Below, piece by piece: positions 33,808 through 42,318 of a stretch of DNA of 64,000 bases; positions within the stretch are counted from its first letter, which is position 1, and the number at the start of each line of letters is the position of its first letter. The DNA is from Saprospiraceae bacterium (GTDB lineage: Bacteria > Bacteroidota > Bacteroidia > Chitinophagales > Saprospiraceae), in NCBI GenBank assembly GCA_016713025.1, contig JADJPZ010000004.1:2108001-2172000 (forward strand). The letters run 5' to 3'. Made by a program: the position numbers and the translations under genes. Under the pieces are notes generated by a model. That model ran no database searches. It saw nothing but the letters and a program-made list of their open reading frames with translations, and had not been told where the DNA came from.

Positions 33808-34959
33808 ATGGATACTGAACAAAGATCATTAATTCTGGCTTTTGATGCTAAGCGTCTATTTAACAATTTTACGGGACTGGGTAATTATTCACGTACTTTA
33901 TTGAAAAACCTGCAATATTTTTATCCCCAAAATGAGTACCATCTGTTTACTCCAAAAATCACAAAAAACAAAGAGACAGAATTTTTTATTGATCATTCCG
34001 CATTTACTGTGCATACACCGGAAAGATTCAGCCCATTTTGGCGTACCTACGGCATGTCGGAACAAATCAATGCATTAAAACCTGATATTTTTCATGGCTT
34101 GAGTCATGAAATTCCATTTGGAATAAATAACAATGTAGTAAAGATAGTCACTTTTCACGATCTTATTTATGAGAAGTATCCCGAACAGTTCAATTGGCTG
34201 GACTTAAAGATGTACAAGTGGAAATACCGAATGTCTGCAAAAAGAGCTGATCATATCATTGCCATCAGTAAAAGTACAAAAGATGACTTAGTTGCTCTTT
34301 ATGATATTCCTGCTGAGAAAATATCTGTGGTCTATCAATCCTGTAATGAAGTTTTTCAAATTGATGATGTTCAGGATTTTACACCTGATGGCGTCCTGAA
34401 AAAACAATCGCCTTATTACCTTTATGTCGGTTCCATCATCGAGAGAAAAGGTTTATTACAGACAGTCATCGCGTACGCCGGATTGCCTCAAACATATAGA
34501 AAACCATTTATCATAGTAGGTGGCGGTGATAAAGACTATATCAAAAAAGTAAAAGACTTGATTAAATACTATCAGCTGGAACCTGATTTTCATTTTATAA
34601 GTGGAATTCCAAATCAGGAATTGGTGACATTATATGATCATTGTTATGCTTTAGTGTATCCTTCTGTTTATGAAGGATTTGGAATACCCATCATTGAGTG
34701 TTTGTTCAGAGGCAAACCAGTGATTACATCCGATATCTCATCTATGCCTGAAGCAGCAGGAAACGGAGCTTTGCTGATCAATCCTTTTTCGCCCGAAAGC
34801 ATTTCAAATGCCATGATTCACTTACATGATGAAAAGACGTACAAAAATCTGACCACTCAAGGTTGGCAACATGTGGTTTCCCATTTTTCATCAGATATTA
34901 CAGCGCATGAGATGATGGAAATGTATCATAGTTTGAATAATAAAATTGACCAAGTCTAA
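33808..34959 (+). CDS. GT4-family glycosyltransferase
   Basis: 383 residues, soluble GT-B fold. The N-terminal half carries GLGNYSRTLLKNL, a Gly-rich donor/acceptor loop. The C-terminal half carries YLYVGSIIERKG and the EGFGIPIIE motif (E-x7-E) with YPSVYEG before it, typical of retaining GT family 4 enzymes such as mannosyltransferases. It probably adds a sugar from a nucleotide donor to a polysaccharide or lipid; no cell-surface cluster surrounds it. Its last 4 bp overlap the convergent DUF819 gene. Confidence 0.9.
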   Translation: MDTEQRSLILAFDAKRLFNNFTGLGNYSRTLLKNLQYFYPQNEYHLFTPKITKNKETEFFIDHSAFTVHTPERFSPFWRTYGMSEQINALKPDIFHGLSHEIPFGINNNVVKIVTFHDLIYEKYPEQFNWLDLKMYKWKYRMSAKRADHIIAISKSTKDDLVALYDIPAEKISVVYQSCNEVFQIDDVQDFTPDGVLKKQSPYYLYVGSIIERKGLLQTVIAYAGLPQTYRKPFIIVGGGDKDYIKKVKDLIKYYQLEPDFHFISGIPNQELVTLYDHCYALVYPSVYEGFGIPIIECLFRGKPVITSDISSMPEAAGNGALLINPFSPESISNAMIHLHDEKTYKNLTTQGWQHVVSHFSSDITAHEMMEMYHSLNNKIDQV

Positions 34960-36107
34960 AACCACATCCCTACCAACCAAATAGTACACAATCCCCAAAA
35001 AGTACCTGTGGCCATGCTTAAAACCGCGAGAATGATAGCATGTGGCATCATTTTTTTGTCATAGGTAGCAGTGACTGCCGGAGCAGTAGCAATGCCCCCT
35101 ACATTGGCCATACTTCCTATTGCTACCCAAGCCATATTGGTCTTTAATCTCCAGGCCACAAAAACCGTAAACAAAAAATGACCGGATATCCAAGTACATA
35201 ATATCAGAATCAACTGAACATTCATTGAGAGGTTATCAAATTTTAATTTTAAGCCCAGAATGGCCATAATAGTCATAATCAATATGGAAGCTACCTGCAA
35301 TGCAAAATTTTTATTCCAACCTATCCAAAAATTTCCGATCATCAAGCCTGTCAATGACAGTACAATAATCTGGGTAATAAATGGCAAATTCAACACATAA
35401 TTCATAGCAGTAATCAGAGCCATTACAAGCAATATCCAGCCGCCTCCTAAATGATTTGAGGTAGTGATGTTTATTTTTTCCAGGTTTTCTTTTGCAGTAA
35501 TTCCCAACCGATTATTAATAACGTCAGAACGTTTTATAAACTGAAACATTATGATTGTCCATATATTGACCATCAAATTGTCAAAAATGAGAATGGATAG
35601 AAAAACATTTTCAGGGCATTCGACGGCTTCTTTTAAAACCAATTGGCTGATACTGCCACCTATCCAGCTGCCAATGACCGTTATAAGTCCTTTCCACTGA
35701 TCTCCGGCATTCAACCACTCAGAAATGTATGGTACGAACTTACCAATTATAAAAAGTAAGACAGGAAAGAGTGCAATAAAAAAAGAACCGCTGATGAAAA
35801 CCACCAGAGGTTTCCATCCAATACTTTTGAGTTCTTTGAGCGACATGCTGCTCATAACAATCAGAATGGTAAATGGTATCAATGCATTTCTGCTGATTTT
35901 GTGGATGATATGATCGTCAAAATTCAGACCTGCAAAGTTGCAAATGAAAGCAGGAATGATATATGCCATCAAAATGGCAGGTAACCAATCTAGCAGCGTT
36001 TTAATGGCAATATTTTTGCTTACAGACAGCATGCGTATCACCAGAATAGTAAATACTACTATGGTCAGGGGCCAAATCATTTCCATAAATGAAATATGCT
36101 CCATCAA
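34956..36107 (-). CDS. DUF819 family integral membrane protein
   Basis: 383 residues with about ten or more hydrophobic helices. The sequence GSWIGGSISQLVLKEA and the final MANVGGIATAPAVTATYDKK are typical of DUF819 (YjcL-like) proteins, which look like secondary transporters of unknown substrate. Its start overlaps the stop of the upstream aspartoacylase-like gene by 4 bp, so the two are a translationally coupled pair and probably share a substrate. Confidence 0.87.
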   Translation of the reverse strand: MMEHISFMEMIWPLTIVVFTILVIRMLSVSKNIAIKTLLDWLPAILMAYIIPAFICNFAGLNFDDHIIHKISRNALIPFTILIVMSSMSLKELKSIGWKPLVVFISGSFFIALFPVLLFIIGKFVPYISEWLNAGDQWKGLITVIGSWIGGSISQLVLKEAVECPENVFLSILIFDNLMVNIWTIIMFQFIKRSDVINNRLGITAKENLEKINITTSNHLGGGWILLVMALITAMNYVLNLPFITQIIVLSLTGLMIGNFWIGWNKNFALQVASILIMTIMAILGLKLKFDNLSMNVQLILILCTWISGHFLFTVFVAWRLKTNMAWVAIGSMANVGGIATAPAVTATYDKKMMPHAIILAVLSMATGTFWGLCTIWLVGMWF

Positions 36108-37159
36108 TACTTACCAATGTGAATGATTCTTGCACCCTGTGGTGCCACAGGATTGTTGCTCTTTCCTATGACAATTCCGTCGTAGGGGCATAAATATTCC
36201 CGAATGATATCACCAAAGGGATTGCGTAGAGTGGCAATCTTTTGCCCCTTTTTCAGTTTTTGAGTTAATTCCACTTCTACTTCGAGATATCCTCCTGTAT
36301 CTGTATATATCCATGAAGATGACTTACATATTACTGCATCTTTAGACGTTTCAATTGTGCCAGGTATCATCTTAAGCCATTTAAGCGCATTATTGACTCC
36401 AATAACACCGCGGTTTATCATATCTTGCTGATATACCTGAGGATTACCATACTCAACAGTAATGGTTTTAACTCCCTTTTCCACCGATGCCGCCCTTGAT
36501 GTTTGACCACTTCCACTTCCGAAACTAGGTTGACCCACATTGTCCACTATAATATCGGCATATTGCAGCACTGCAAGTTTGGCTAAAGTGTCATCTTTCA
36601 TATCTGCCCTGGCGTAGTAACAATTTTCGCGTCCGAAACTCGCTGTATGCATATCAATATTGATGTCCATGTGTGAAATCAATTTATTCAGAATAGTGTA
36701 CACCCTTTGCTCTGATTCGCTGCCATTTCCTTTGCCGGGAAAAATTCGGTTAAGGTCTTCGCCATCCGAAAATCGCCTGTCGTTCATGACAATACTTTCA
36801 GGATTGATACCAGGAATACCTATAACTATACCTTTTAAAGTCTTCGGATCAATACTTCCCATCACTTTTTGTATTACAGGAATTCCATTGAGTTCATTAC
36901 CATGGATGGCCGCGGTAAGTCCTATCACCGGTCCCAAGCCGTCACCTTTGAGTACCATTACCGGCACCAAAACAGGTCTGCCAAAAGGATCCGTACCTAC
37001 TTCATACCACAATTTTGAAAGAGCATGTGCAGGGAGATTTTTCAAATTTAATTCATTTACAATGAGAATCTCAGATTTTTGGGAATGTACTTCATTGATG
37101 TACATGATCAAAAAGAAAGTAATGAAAATGATCTTACACTTTATAATTGTGGATGTCAT
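36104..37159 (-). CDS. Exported succinylglutamate desuccinylase/aspartoacylase-family protein
   Basis: 351 residues with a signal peptide (cleavage near EVHSQ). The M14-like zinc site has H86-x2-E89 in HGNELNG and His171 in DMHTASFG. A C-terminal small beta domain includes GYLEVEVEL ... PFGDIIREY. The family removes acyl groups from N-acyl amino acids or amide-linked residues. Being exported, it would act in the periplasm on a compound the coupled DUF819 membrane protein might then import. It is a paralogue of the cytosolic protein at 59044-60042. Confidence 0.88.
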   Translation of the reverse strand: MTSTIIKCKIIFITFFLIMYINEVHSQKSEILIVNELNLKNLPAHALSKLWYEVGTDPFGRPVLVPVMVLKGDGLGPVIGLTAAIHGNELNGIPVIQKVMGSIDPKTLKGIVIGIPGINPESIVMNDRRFSDGEDLNRIFPGKGNGSESEQRVYTILNKLISHMDINIDMHTASFGRENCYYARADMKDDTLAKLAVLQYADIIVDNVGQPSFGSGSGQTSRAASVEKGVKTITVEYGNPQVYQQDMINRGVIGVNNALKWLKMIPGTIETSKDAVICKSSSWIYTDTGGYLEVEVELTQKLKKGQKIATLRNPFGDIIREYLCPYDGIVIGKSNNPVAPQGARIIHIGKY

Positions 37160-37184
37160 AACAAATTTTTAGGGATTTGTTATG

Positions 37185-37192
37185 TAAAGGTA
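37185..37192 (-). promoter_or_regulatory. Promoter -7 box for the aspartoacylase-DUF819 pair
   Basis: TACCTTTA on the minus strand, 25 bp before the ATG. A small inverted repeat AACAAAT/ATTTGTT (37160-37182) lies in the leader. Confidence 0.4.
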
Positions 37193-37281
37193 AACTGTTG
37201 CAGGAAAAACCTTATGTTTTTAAAGAAAATAAATAAAATTTGTACTCTGAAACAACCTAACAGCGAAATTAAACGAAGAAC

Positions 37282-37635
37282 TTACATTTCTACATTACTT
37301 CCCATCTTCTGGTAAGCAGCTTTTAATGTATGGAGTTGTGCGATGTCGTATATACCTTGTTCTTGTTTTTGGTCTAAATCAGATAAACTGAATGGTACAT
37401 AGTCAGAGGTCAAAGTAGCATCACTGTTTGTATTTATAGAATAACTAAACACCGAAACCATGCCAAAAATCGTAACCATCACTGCAGCATATGAAAAGTA
37501 TTTGTATAGCCGGATTTTTTTCTGTGATCTGTGTTTTTCCAATCGGGACTCCAGTCGAAACCAAGCGGTCTCGGGAGTTGACGCCTTATATTCTCTTGCT
37601 GCTATTTTCATTTTTTCTGCTTTCATCGTGTTCAT
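37282..37635 (-). CDS. Probable anti-sigma factor (single-pass membrane protein)
   Basis: 117 residues. The N-terminal ~40 residues are charged and cytosolic (ARE YKASTP ETAWFRLESR region), followed by one transmembrane segment (about 45-66) and a short periplasmic tail. It lacks a recognisable zinc-finger anti-sigma motif. It lies 9 bp downstream of an ECF sigma gene, the classic position and topology of an anti-sigma factor. The assignment rests on context. Confidence 0.6.
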   Translation of the reverse strand: MNTMKAEKMKIAAREYKASTPETAWFRLESRLEKHRSQKKIRLYKYFSYAAVMVTIFGMVSVFSYSINTNSDATLTSDYVPFSLSDLDQKQEQGIYDIAQLHTLKAAYQKMGSNVEM

Positions 37636-37644
37636 AACTTTACA

Positions 37645-38199
37645 TTATTGTATTAATCTATTGATCGGATTTGCTTTTTTTTTGAGAATTTCATGTACTC
37701 GCTTTTTTGCCAATATCAGCTGAGATTTTGATGTATTGATACTGATACCTAGCATTTCTGCTATTTCCCTATGTTTGTAATCTTCAAAAACAAACAAATT
37801 GAATACAGTACGGTATCCCACAGGCAATTCGTCCAAAATCTTTATGATGTCTTCGGCCGTAATATCATCATCATCTGCCAATTCATCCTCAGCAATGTCT
37901 TTTGCCGGGATTTCTACAGTCATATGCAGATTGGTTTTCTTTCTCAAAAACATCAGTGATTCATTGACCATGACTTTGCGCATCCATCCTTCAAAACTAC
38001 CTTCACCTTTGTAGGCATCTATTTTGGTCAATACTTTAAAAAAAGCTTCGATAAATATATCCTCAGCGTCCTGATGATTTTTGACATATCTCAGACAAAC
38101 ACCATACATCTGATCTTTGTACATATTGTACAAGGTTTTTTGTGCTTCTGGGTCTTCCCTCTTGCAATTGTTGATGATATGTTCCAATTGACCGGACAC
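37645..38199 (-). CDS. ECF-type RNA polymerase sigma factor
   Basis: 184 residues. Region 2 is visible in LYNMYKDQMYGVCLRYVKNHQDAEDIFIEAF (continuous pattern around residues 23-54). Region 4 has LPVGYRTVFNLFVFEDYKHREIAEMLGIS with the helix-turn-helix INTSKSQL. The start codon is GTG (38197-38199); no upstream ATG is in frame. It redirects RNA polymerase to a small regulon, probably held by the membrane protein encoded 9 bp downstream. Confidence 0.92.
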   Translation of the reverse strand: MSGQLEHIINNCKREDPEAQKTLYNMYKDQMYGVCLRYVKNHQDAEDIFIEAFFKVLTKIDAYKGEGSFEGWMRKVMVNESLMFLRKKTNLHMTVEIPAKDIAEDELADDDDITAEDIIKILDELPVGYRTVFNLFVFEDYKHREIAEMLGISINTSKSQLILAKKRVHEILKKKANPINRLIQ

Positions 38200-38259
38200 G
38201 AACTCTTTTAATAGTTAAGATGCCAATTATATTATTTTGGTGTGTAGTAACTTCAAAAA

Positions 38260-38640
38260 TTATCTGGGCTGATCCATCAGAATATTATTTCCATCAGGAT
38301 CTGTCAATGTGATATGTGCCGGTCCCGCAGTAGTGGCATCTGCTTCTGATGTCAAATGAATACCGCAGTTTTTCAGATGTGCCTGTATAGTTCTTACGTC
38401 ATCAAAGGGATCAACATTTTGTGCATTTTCATCCCATCCTGGATTGAAGGTGATGACATTGCCTTCAAACATGCCTTCAAACAAACCGACGATGGCATTT
38501 CCATTTTTCAGAATCAGCCACTTCTGATCGATGTTTTCTCCTAATTTTTCAAAACCAAGATTTGTATAAAATGCATTGGATGCTTGAATATCTTTTACTG
38601 CCAGGCTTATGGAAAAAGCCCCAAGTTTAATGTTGGTCAT
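38260..38640 (-). CDS. VOC-family (glyoxalase-like) protein
   Basis: 126 residues made of two beta-alpha-beta3 units: FSISLAVKDIQASNAFYTNL at the start and AHITLTDPDGNNILMDQPR at the end. This is the vicinal-oxygen-chelate fold. Closest by pattern are the small glyoxalase/bleomycin-resistance-like proteins of unknown substrate. It is a single gene with its own promoter box at 38661. Confidence 0.88.
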   Translation of the reverse strand: MTNIKLGAFSISLAVKDIQASNAFYTNLGFEKLGENIDQKWLILKNGNAIVGLFEGMFEGNVITFNPGWDENAQNVDPFDDVRTIQAHLKNCGIHLTSEADATTAGPAHITLTDPDGNNILMDQPR

Positions 38641-38660
38641 AATTCAAATACTTTAGATAA

Positions 38661-38668
38661 CAAATATA
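38661..38668 (-). promoter_or_regulatory. Promoter -7 box for the VOC gene
   Basis: TATATTTG on the minus strand, 20 bp before the ATG at 38640. Confidence 0.45.
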
Positions 38669-38781
38669 AACCAATTTGTCAAATGTAAATGGCTTTTTTG
38701 TTTTTCAAAACAAATTATTTGTTGCACCTCATTTGTAACGAATTTATTTTAGTTATTTCATTGATAATTCAATCATTATTG

Positions 38782-38789
38782 TAGTTTTG
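38782..38789 (+). promoter_or_regulatory. Promoter -7 box for the permease-oxygenase operon
   Basis: TAGTTTTG. It lies too close to allow translation from 38787, which supports the start at 38826. Confidence 0.4.
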
Positions 38790-38825
38790 ATAAAGATAAC
38801 ATATTTTATAAAAAATGATCCATCC

Positions 38826-40115
38826 ATGAATCAGAAGCCTGATAAAAAAATCGGCCTTATTTACAGCATTTCCCTGGTTATAGGTAATATGATCGGTTCC
38901 GGTATTTTTTTGCTTCCGGCATCACTTGCTGTGTATGGAAATATCAGTTTGCTGGGATGGATTTTTTCATTTTTAGGGGCAATGATACTTTCAGTCATTT
39001 TTGGAAATTTATCTAAACTTGTGCCTTCAGCAGCTGGAGGCCCCTATGAATACACCAAACAAATTTTTGGCCCATTTCCAGCCTATTTGGTGGCCTGGTG
39101 CTACTGGGCTTCCATTTGGTTTGGCAATGCAGCTATTGTGGTGGCCTTGCTTGGATATTTGGGTGTTTTCATTCCGATACTTAAAGAAAATGTTGTAGCC
39201 GCCATTTGCACTGGTTGGTTTTTTATCTGGCTGTTTACTTGGGTTAATACCAGAAATATCCGATTTGTTGGCAATGTACAGTTGCTGACAACGATCCTAA
39301 AAGTCATTCCCTTGTTGTTTATTGGTGTAGTGGGTATTTTTTATATTGACTATAATAAAGTGAATCTTGCTTTTGAATGGAACTTCTCTCATCTGACGGC
39401 GGCTGTAACTTTAACGTTTTTTGCTTTTCAGGGTATAGAAAGTGCAACCATCACAAGTGACCAGGTGGATGGTGACGAATCTACAGTAAAAAAGGCAACT
39501 ATCTTAGGAACCCTGATCACATCCTTTATTTATATGATTGGCTCTTTTGTAGTCATGGCTTTACTCGGAACGGAAGTGCTGAAAACATCGACTTCACCAT
39601 TTGCTGATGCGTCGAGTTTATTCTTAGGGCCCTGGGCCAAATACATCGTAGCTGCAGGTGCAGTTTTTTCAACGCTTGGAGCACTCAATGGCTGGATATT
39701 GCTTCAGGGTCATATACCTATGGCAGCGGCCCAGGACAGACTTTTTCCACCTGTCTTTGGCATCAAAAATCAAGAAGGATCACCAGCTCGGGGCATCATC
39801 ATTACCAGCATTATAACTTCTTTGCTTATGCTATTAAATTATATAAATGGTTTGGTTTCGCTGTTTACTAATATGATAACTTTATCGACCCTTGCAGTGA
39901 TAGTACCCTATCTGTCTTCAGTTGCCGCTTACTTTGTCGTTGCAAATAAAAATAAATATCTTACAGAAAAATCCAAAATATTTCTACCTTTGACAGCTTT
40001 TCTCTTTCTGTTTTGGGTCATATCAGGAACCGGATGGGAAACGATTTTTTACGGTTTGAGTTTTATTTTGGCGGGTGTAATATTTTACTATACCACCCTT
40101 AAATACAGAGTATAA
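38826..40115 (+). CDS. APC-family amino acid permease
   Basis: 429 residues from the Met at 38826 (MNQKPDKKIGLIYSISLV), chosen because the family starts this way. About 12 membrane helices. Helix 1 has the substrate-binding GNMIGSGIFLLPASLA motif, and helix 6 has FFAFQGIESATITSDQV, both typical of the amino acid/polyamine/organocation superfamily. The Rieske oxygenase begins 4 bp downstream, so uptake and oxidation of one amine or betaine-like substrate is a reasonable inference. Confidence 0.92.
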   Translation: MNQKPDKKIGLIYSISLVIGNMIGSGIFLLPASLAVYGNISLLGWIFSFLGAMILSVIFGNLSKLVPSAAGGPYEYTKQIFGPFPAYLVAWCYWASIWFGNAAIVVALLGYLGVFIPILKENVVAAICTGWFFIWLFTWVNTRNIRFVGNVQLLTTILKVIPLLFIGVVGIFYIDYNKVNLAFEWNFSHLTAAVTLTFFAFQGIESATITSDQVDGDESTVKKATILGTLITSFIYMIGSFVVMALLGTEVLKTSTSPFADASSLFLGPWAKYIVAAGAVFSTLGALNGWILLQGHIPMAAAQDRLFPPVFGIKNQEGSPARGIIITSIITSLLMLLNYINGLVSLFTNMITLSTLAVIVPYLSSVAAYFVVANKNKYLTEKSKIFLPLTAFLFLFWVISGTGWETIFYGLSFILAGVIFYYTTLKYRV

Positions 40116-40119
40116 CAGC

Positions 40120-41208
40120 ATGCAATTCAATTTTTATATAGACCCCGATATTACTAAAGCTGAGACTCTACCCGGCTGGTTTTATCATGATACAGCAGTC
40201 TTTGAAGCCATTAAAGAAAAAGTATTTGTCAAGACCTGGCAATGGATAGGAAATGGTGATCAGGTAGATTTGCCTGAAATGGCAAGTCCTTTTACCTTAC
40301 TTGAAGGTTTTCTTAATGAATCCATGCTACTTATTAGAAATGGCAATGATCAGCTCCATTGTATGTCCAATGTGTGTACCCATCGCGGTAACCAGGTTGT
40401 AGAACATGCGGGCAAATACAAAAATCTGATGTGCCTTTATCACGGAAGGAGATTTGCGTTGGATGGAACTTATAAGATGATGCCGGAATTTAAAAACACT
40501 CAAAACTTTCCCAGACCGTGTGATCATTTACACCAATTCCCTTTATATCAGTGGGGACCTTTTTTATTTACCGGCATTTTTCCTGATTTTGATTTTGAAC
40601 AAATAGCTGAAATAATAAATCAGCGAATAGGATTTTTACCATTACATGAGTTCAGATTTCAACCTTCATTAAGTAAAGATTATCTGGTCAACGCTCATTG
40701 GGCATTGTATTGTGACAACTACCTTGAAGGATTTCATATCCCTTTTGTGCATCAGGATTTAAATGCCGTTTTGGACTATGGTCAATATACTACTGAAATT
40801 TACGATCATTGCAATTTGCAGATCGGATCTGCAAATGATGGCGAAGAAATTTTTAATCTTCCATCAGGTCACATTGACTATGGTAAAAAAATAGGAGCGT
40901 ATTATTATTGGGTTTTTCCCAATATGATGTTTAATTTTTATCCATGGGGACTTTCGGTAAATATCATAAAACCTATCAACAAAGACAAAACCAAAGTTTC
41001 ATTTCTCACTTACATATGGGATGAGAGTAAGTTACATTCAGGGGCAGGCGCTATGTTGGATAAAGTAGAACGTGAAGACGAATATGTCGTAGAAAATGTA
41101 CACAAGGGGCTTAGGTCCAGAGTGTATACAACTGGTCGATTTTCTCCTACCAAAGAACAGGGTACTCATCATTTTCACAGACTTCTGGCTGAATATTTAA
41201 AAAAATAA
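40120..41208 (+). CDS. Rieske non-heme iron oxygenase, alpha subunit
   Basis: 362 residues. The Rieske [2Fe-2S] ligands are Cys86/His88 (CTHRG) and Cys105/His108 (CLYHGRRF). The catalytic domain has the mononuclear iron histidines His206 and His211 in EGFHIPFVHQDL. By length and motifs it resembles choline-monooxygenase/carnitine-oxygenase-type enzymes that attack quaternary amines. No reductase partner gene lies nearby. It is placed 4 bp after an APC permease. Confidence 0.9.
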   Translation: MQFNFYIDPDITKAETLPGWFYHDTAVFEAIKEKVFVKTWQWIGNGDQVDLPEMASPFTLLEGFLNESMLLIRNGNDQLHCMSNVCTHRGNQVVEHAGKYKNLMCLYHGRRFALDGTYKMMPEFKNTQNFPRPCDHLHQFPLYQWGPFLFTGIFPDFDFEQIAEIINQRIGFLPLHEFRFQPSLSKDYLVNAHWALYCDNYLEGFHIPFVHQDLNAVLDYGQYTTEIYDHCNLQIGSANDGEEIFNLPSGHIDYGKKIGAYYYWVFPNMMFNFYPWGLSVNIIKPINKDKTKVSFLTYIWDESKLHSGAGAMLDKVEREDEYVVENVHKGLRSRVYTTGRFSPTKEQGTHHFHRLLAEYLKK

Positions 41209-41332
41209 AACCTATTATTCTGTTTATCTTCATTGATGCTTACCCAATATAAATAGGTTAAACTAAAGACATTTACTCACTCATACTCTGAGCATTCCAT
41301 AGGAATAAAGTATCTTAAGCCATTTATCTTTC

Positions 41333-41428
41333 ATTTACCACCAGCATTTCAAAATCCTGTGTAGACAGTTTGTCATCTCTGGAAAATGCTCCAAGCTTTG
41401 CACCAAATATATCTATTTCTGTTTTAAA
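41333..41428 (-). pseudogene. 3' fragment of a SAM methyltransferase gene
   Basis: The minus strand reads TEIDIFGAKLGAFSRDDKLS then TQDFEMLV, nearly the same as the end of the intact methyltransferase at 50250-51044. There is no start or catalytic part. It is a relic duplication lying between the oxygenase gene and a D-family palindrome. The surrounding 41209-41665 holds no gene. Confidence 0.85.
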
Positions 41429-41469
41429 AAAATGAAAAAACTGAACAAATATTAAATAAATTATACTAA

Positions 41470-41555
41470 ACAGAAAATTGTATATAAAAATTTAAATGAT
41501 AATTATTAAATTTACAATATATTTTGATACAGATTCTTTGCAGAATACTTTCTGT
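41470..41555. repeat. Palindromic element D1
   Basis: 86 bp beginning ACAGAAAATTG and ending CTTTCTGT, self-complementary over most of its length but more diverged than D2 and D3. Confidence 0.75.
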
Positions 41556-41638
41556 TCTATCCATAACTGGTTTAATTTTTCTTAAAAAAATGATTTTTAT
41601 ATAACAAAAGTTATATATTCGCAATCGGATCATTATTG

Positions 41639-41646
41639 TACTTTTG
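41639..41646 (+). promoter_or_regulatory. Promoter -7 box for the response regulator operon
   Basis: TACTTTTG, 20 bp before the ATG at 41666. It argues against a start at 41636. Confidence 0.5.
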
Positions 41647-41665
41647 TCCTGTTGTTATTTGGATC

Positions 41666-42313
41666 ATGAGTAAAATTAGAATTTGTATTGTTGAAGATGA
41701 TGCTGAAATCCTTCATCTCACAAAAGCTATCCTGGAGTTGAACGAAAGAATTTCAGTGACAAGATATTACTCCAATGCAGAAAGTTTTATCAGAGACAAA
41801 AAATATGTTGATGAAGATATTGTACTTCTCGATATCGGATTGCCGGGTGTCAATGGTATTGAACTTCTCAAGAGAGTTTTCAGCAAAAGCGATCCATCAA
41901 CGTATGTCATGTACACCACTCATTTTGACACAAAAGAAGTATTTGAAGCGTTAAGAGCAGGTGCCAAAGGGTATATTCTAAAAGGGGCATCACCGGACCG
42001 GTTGACACAAGATATATTTGATATAATTGATGGAGGATCACCCATGTCACCTATCATCTCAAGGATGGTTTTGGAGTCTTTTTGCTTAGGAGGAAGCAAT
42101 GTCGATCATATCAGTGACCTGAGTAAGCAGGAATTAGAAGTATTATCAGGTTTGGAAAAAGGATTGACATACAAGGAAATAGCGATGCAAAAGTTCGTTT
42201 CTCCTCATACTGTACGCGCACAGATACGCACGATATATGAAAAGCTGCATGTCCACTCAAAAATCGATGCAGTAAAGTTGTTTCAAAAGAGTCATTTATC
42301 AAGTCTATTTTAA
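41666..42313 (+). CDS. NarL/LuxR-type response regulator
   Basis: 215 residues from the Met at 41666. The receiver domain (1-120) has the acidic pair Glu10/Asp11-12 in IVEDD, phospho-acceptor Asp56 in VLLDIGLPG, the Thr region MYTTHF and the Lys in YILKGA. The C-terminal LuxR helix-turn-helix carries LSKQELEVLSGLEKGLTYKEIA and SPHTVRAQIRTIYEKL. It binds DNA when phosphorylated, probably by the histidine kinase encoded 5 bp downstream. Confidence 0.94.
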   Translation: MSKIRICIVEDDAEILHLTKAILELNERISVTRYYSNAESFIRDKKYVDEDIVLLDIGLPGVNGIELLKRVFSKSDPSTYVMYTTHFDTKEVFEALRAGAKGYILKGASPDRLTQDIFDIIDGGSPMSPIISRMVLESFCLGGSNVDHISDLSKQELEVLSGLEKGLTYKEIAMQKFVSPHTVRAQIRTIYEKLHVHSKIDAVKLFQKSHLSSLF

Positions 42314-42318
42314 ACTTA

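Noticed and set aside
36660..37172. 170-residue plus-strand ORF opposite the aspartoacylase gene
   Set aside because: The minus-strand frame has a signal peptide and zinc motifs, so this is a shadow.
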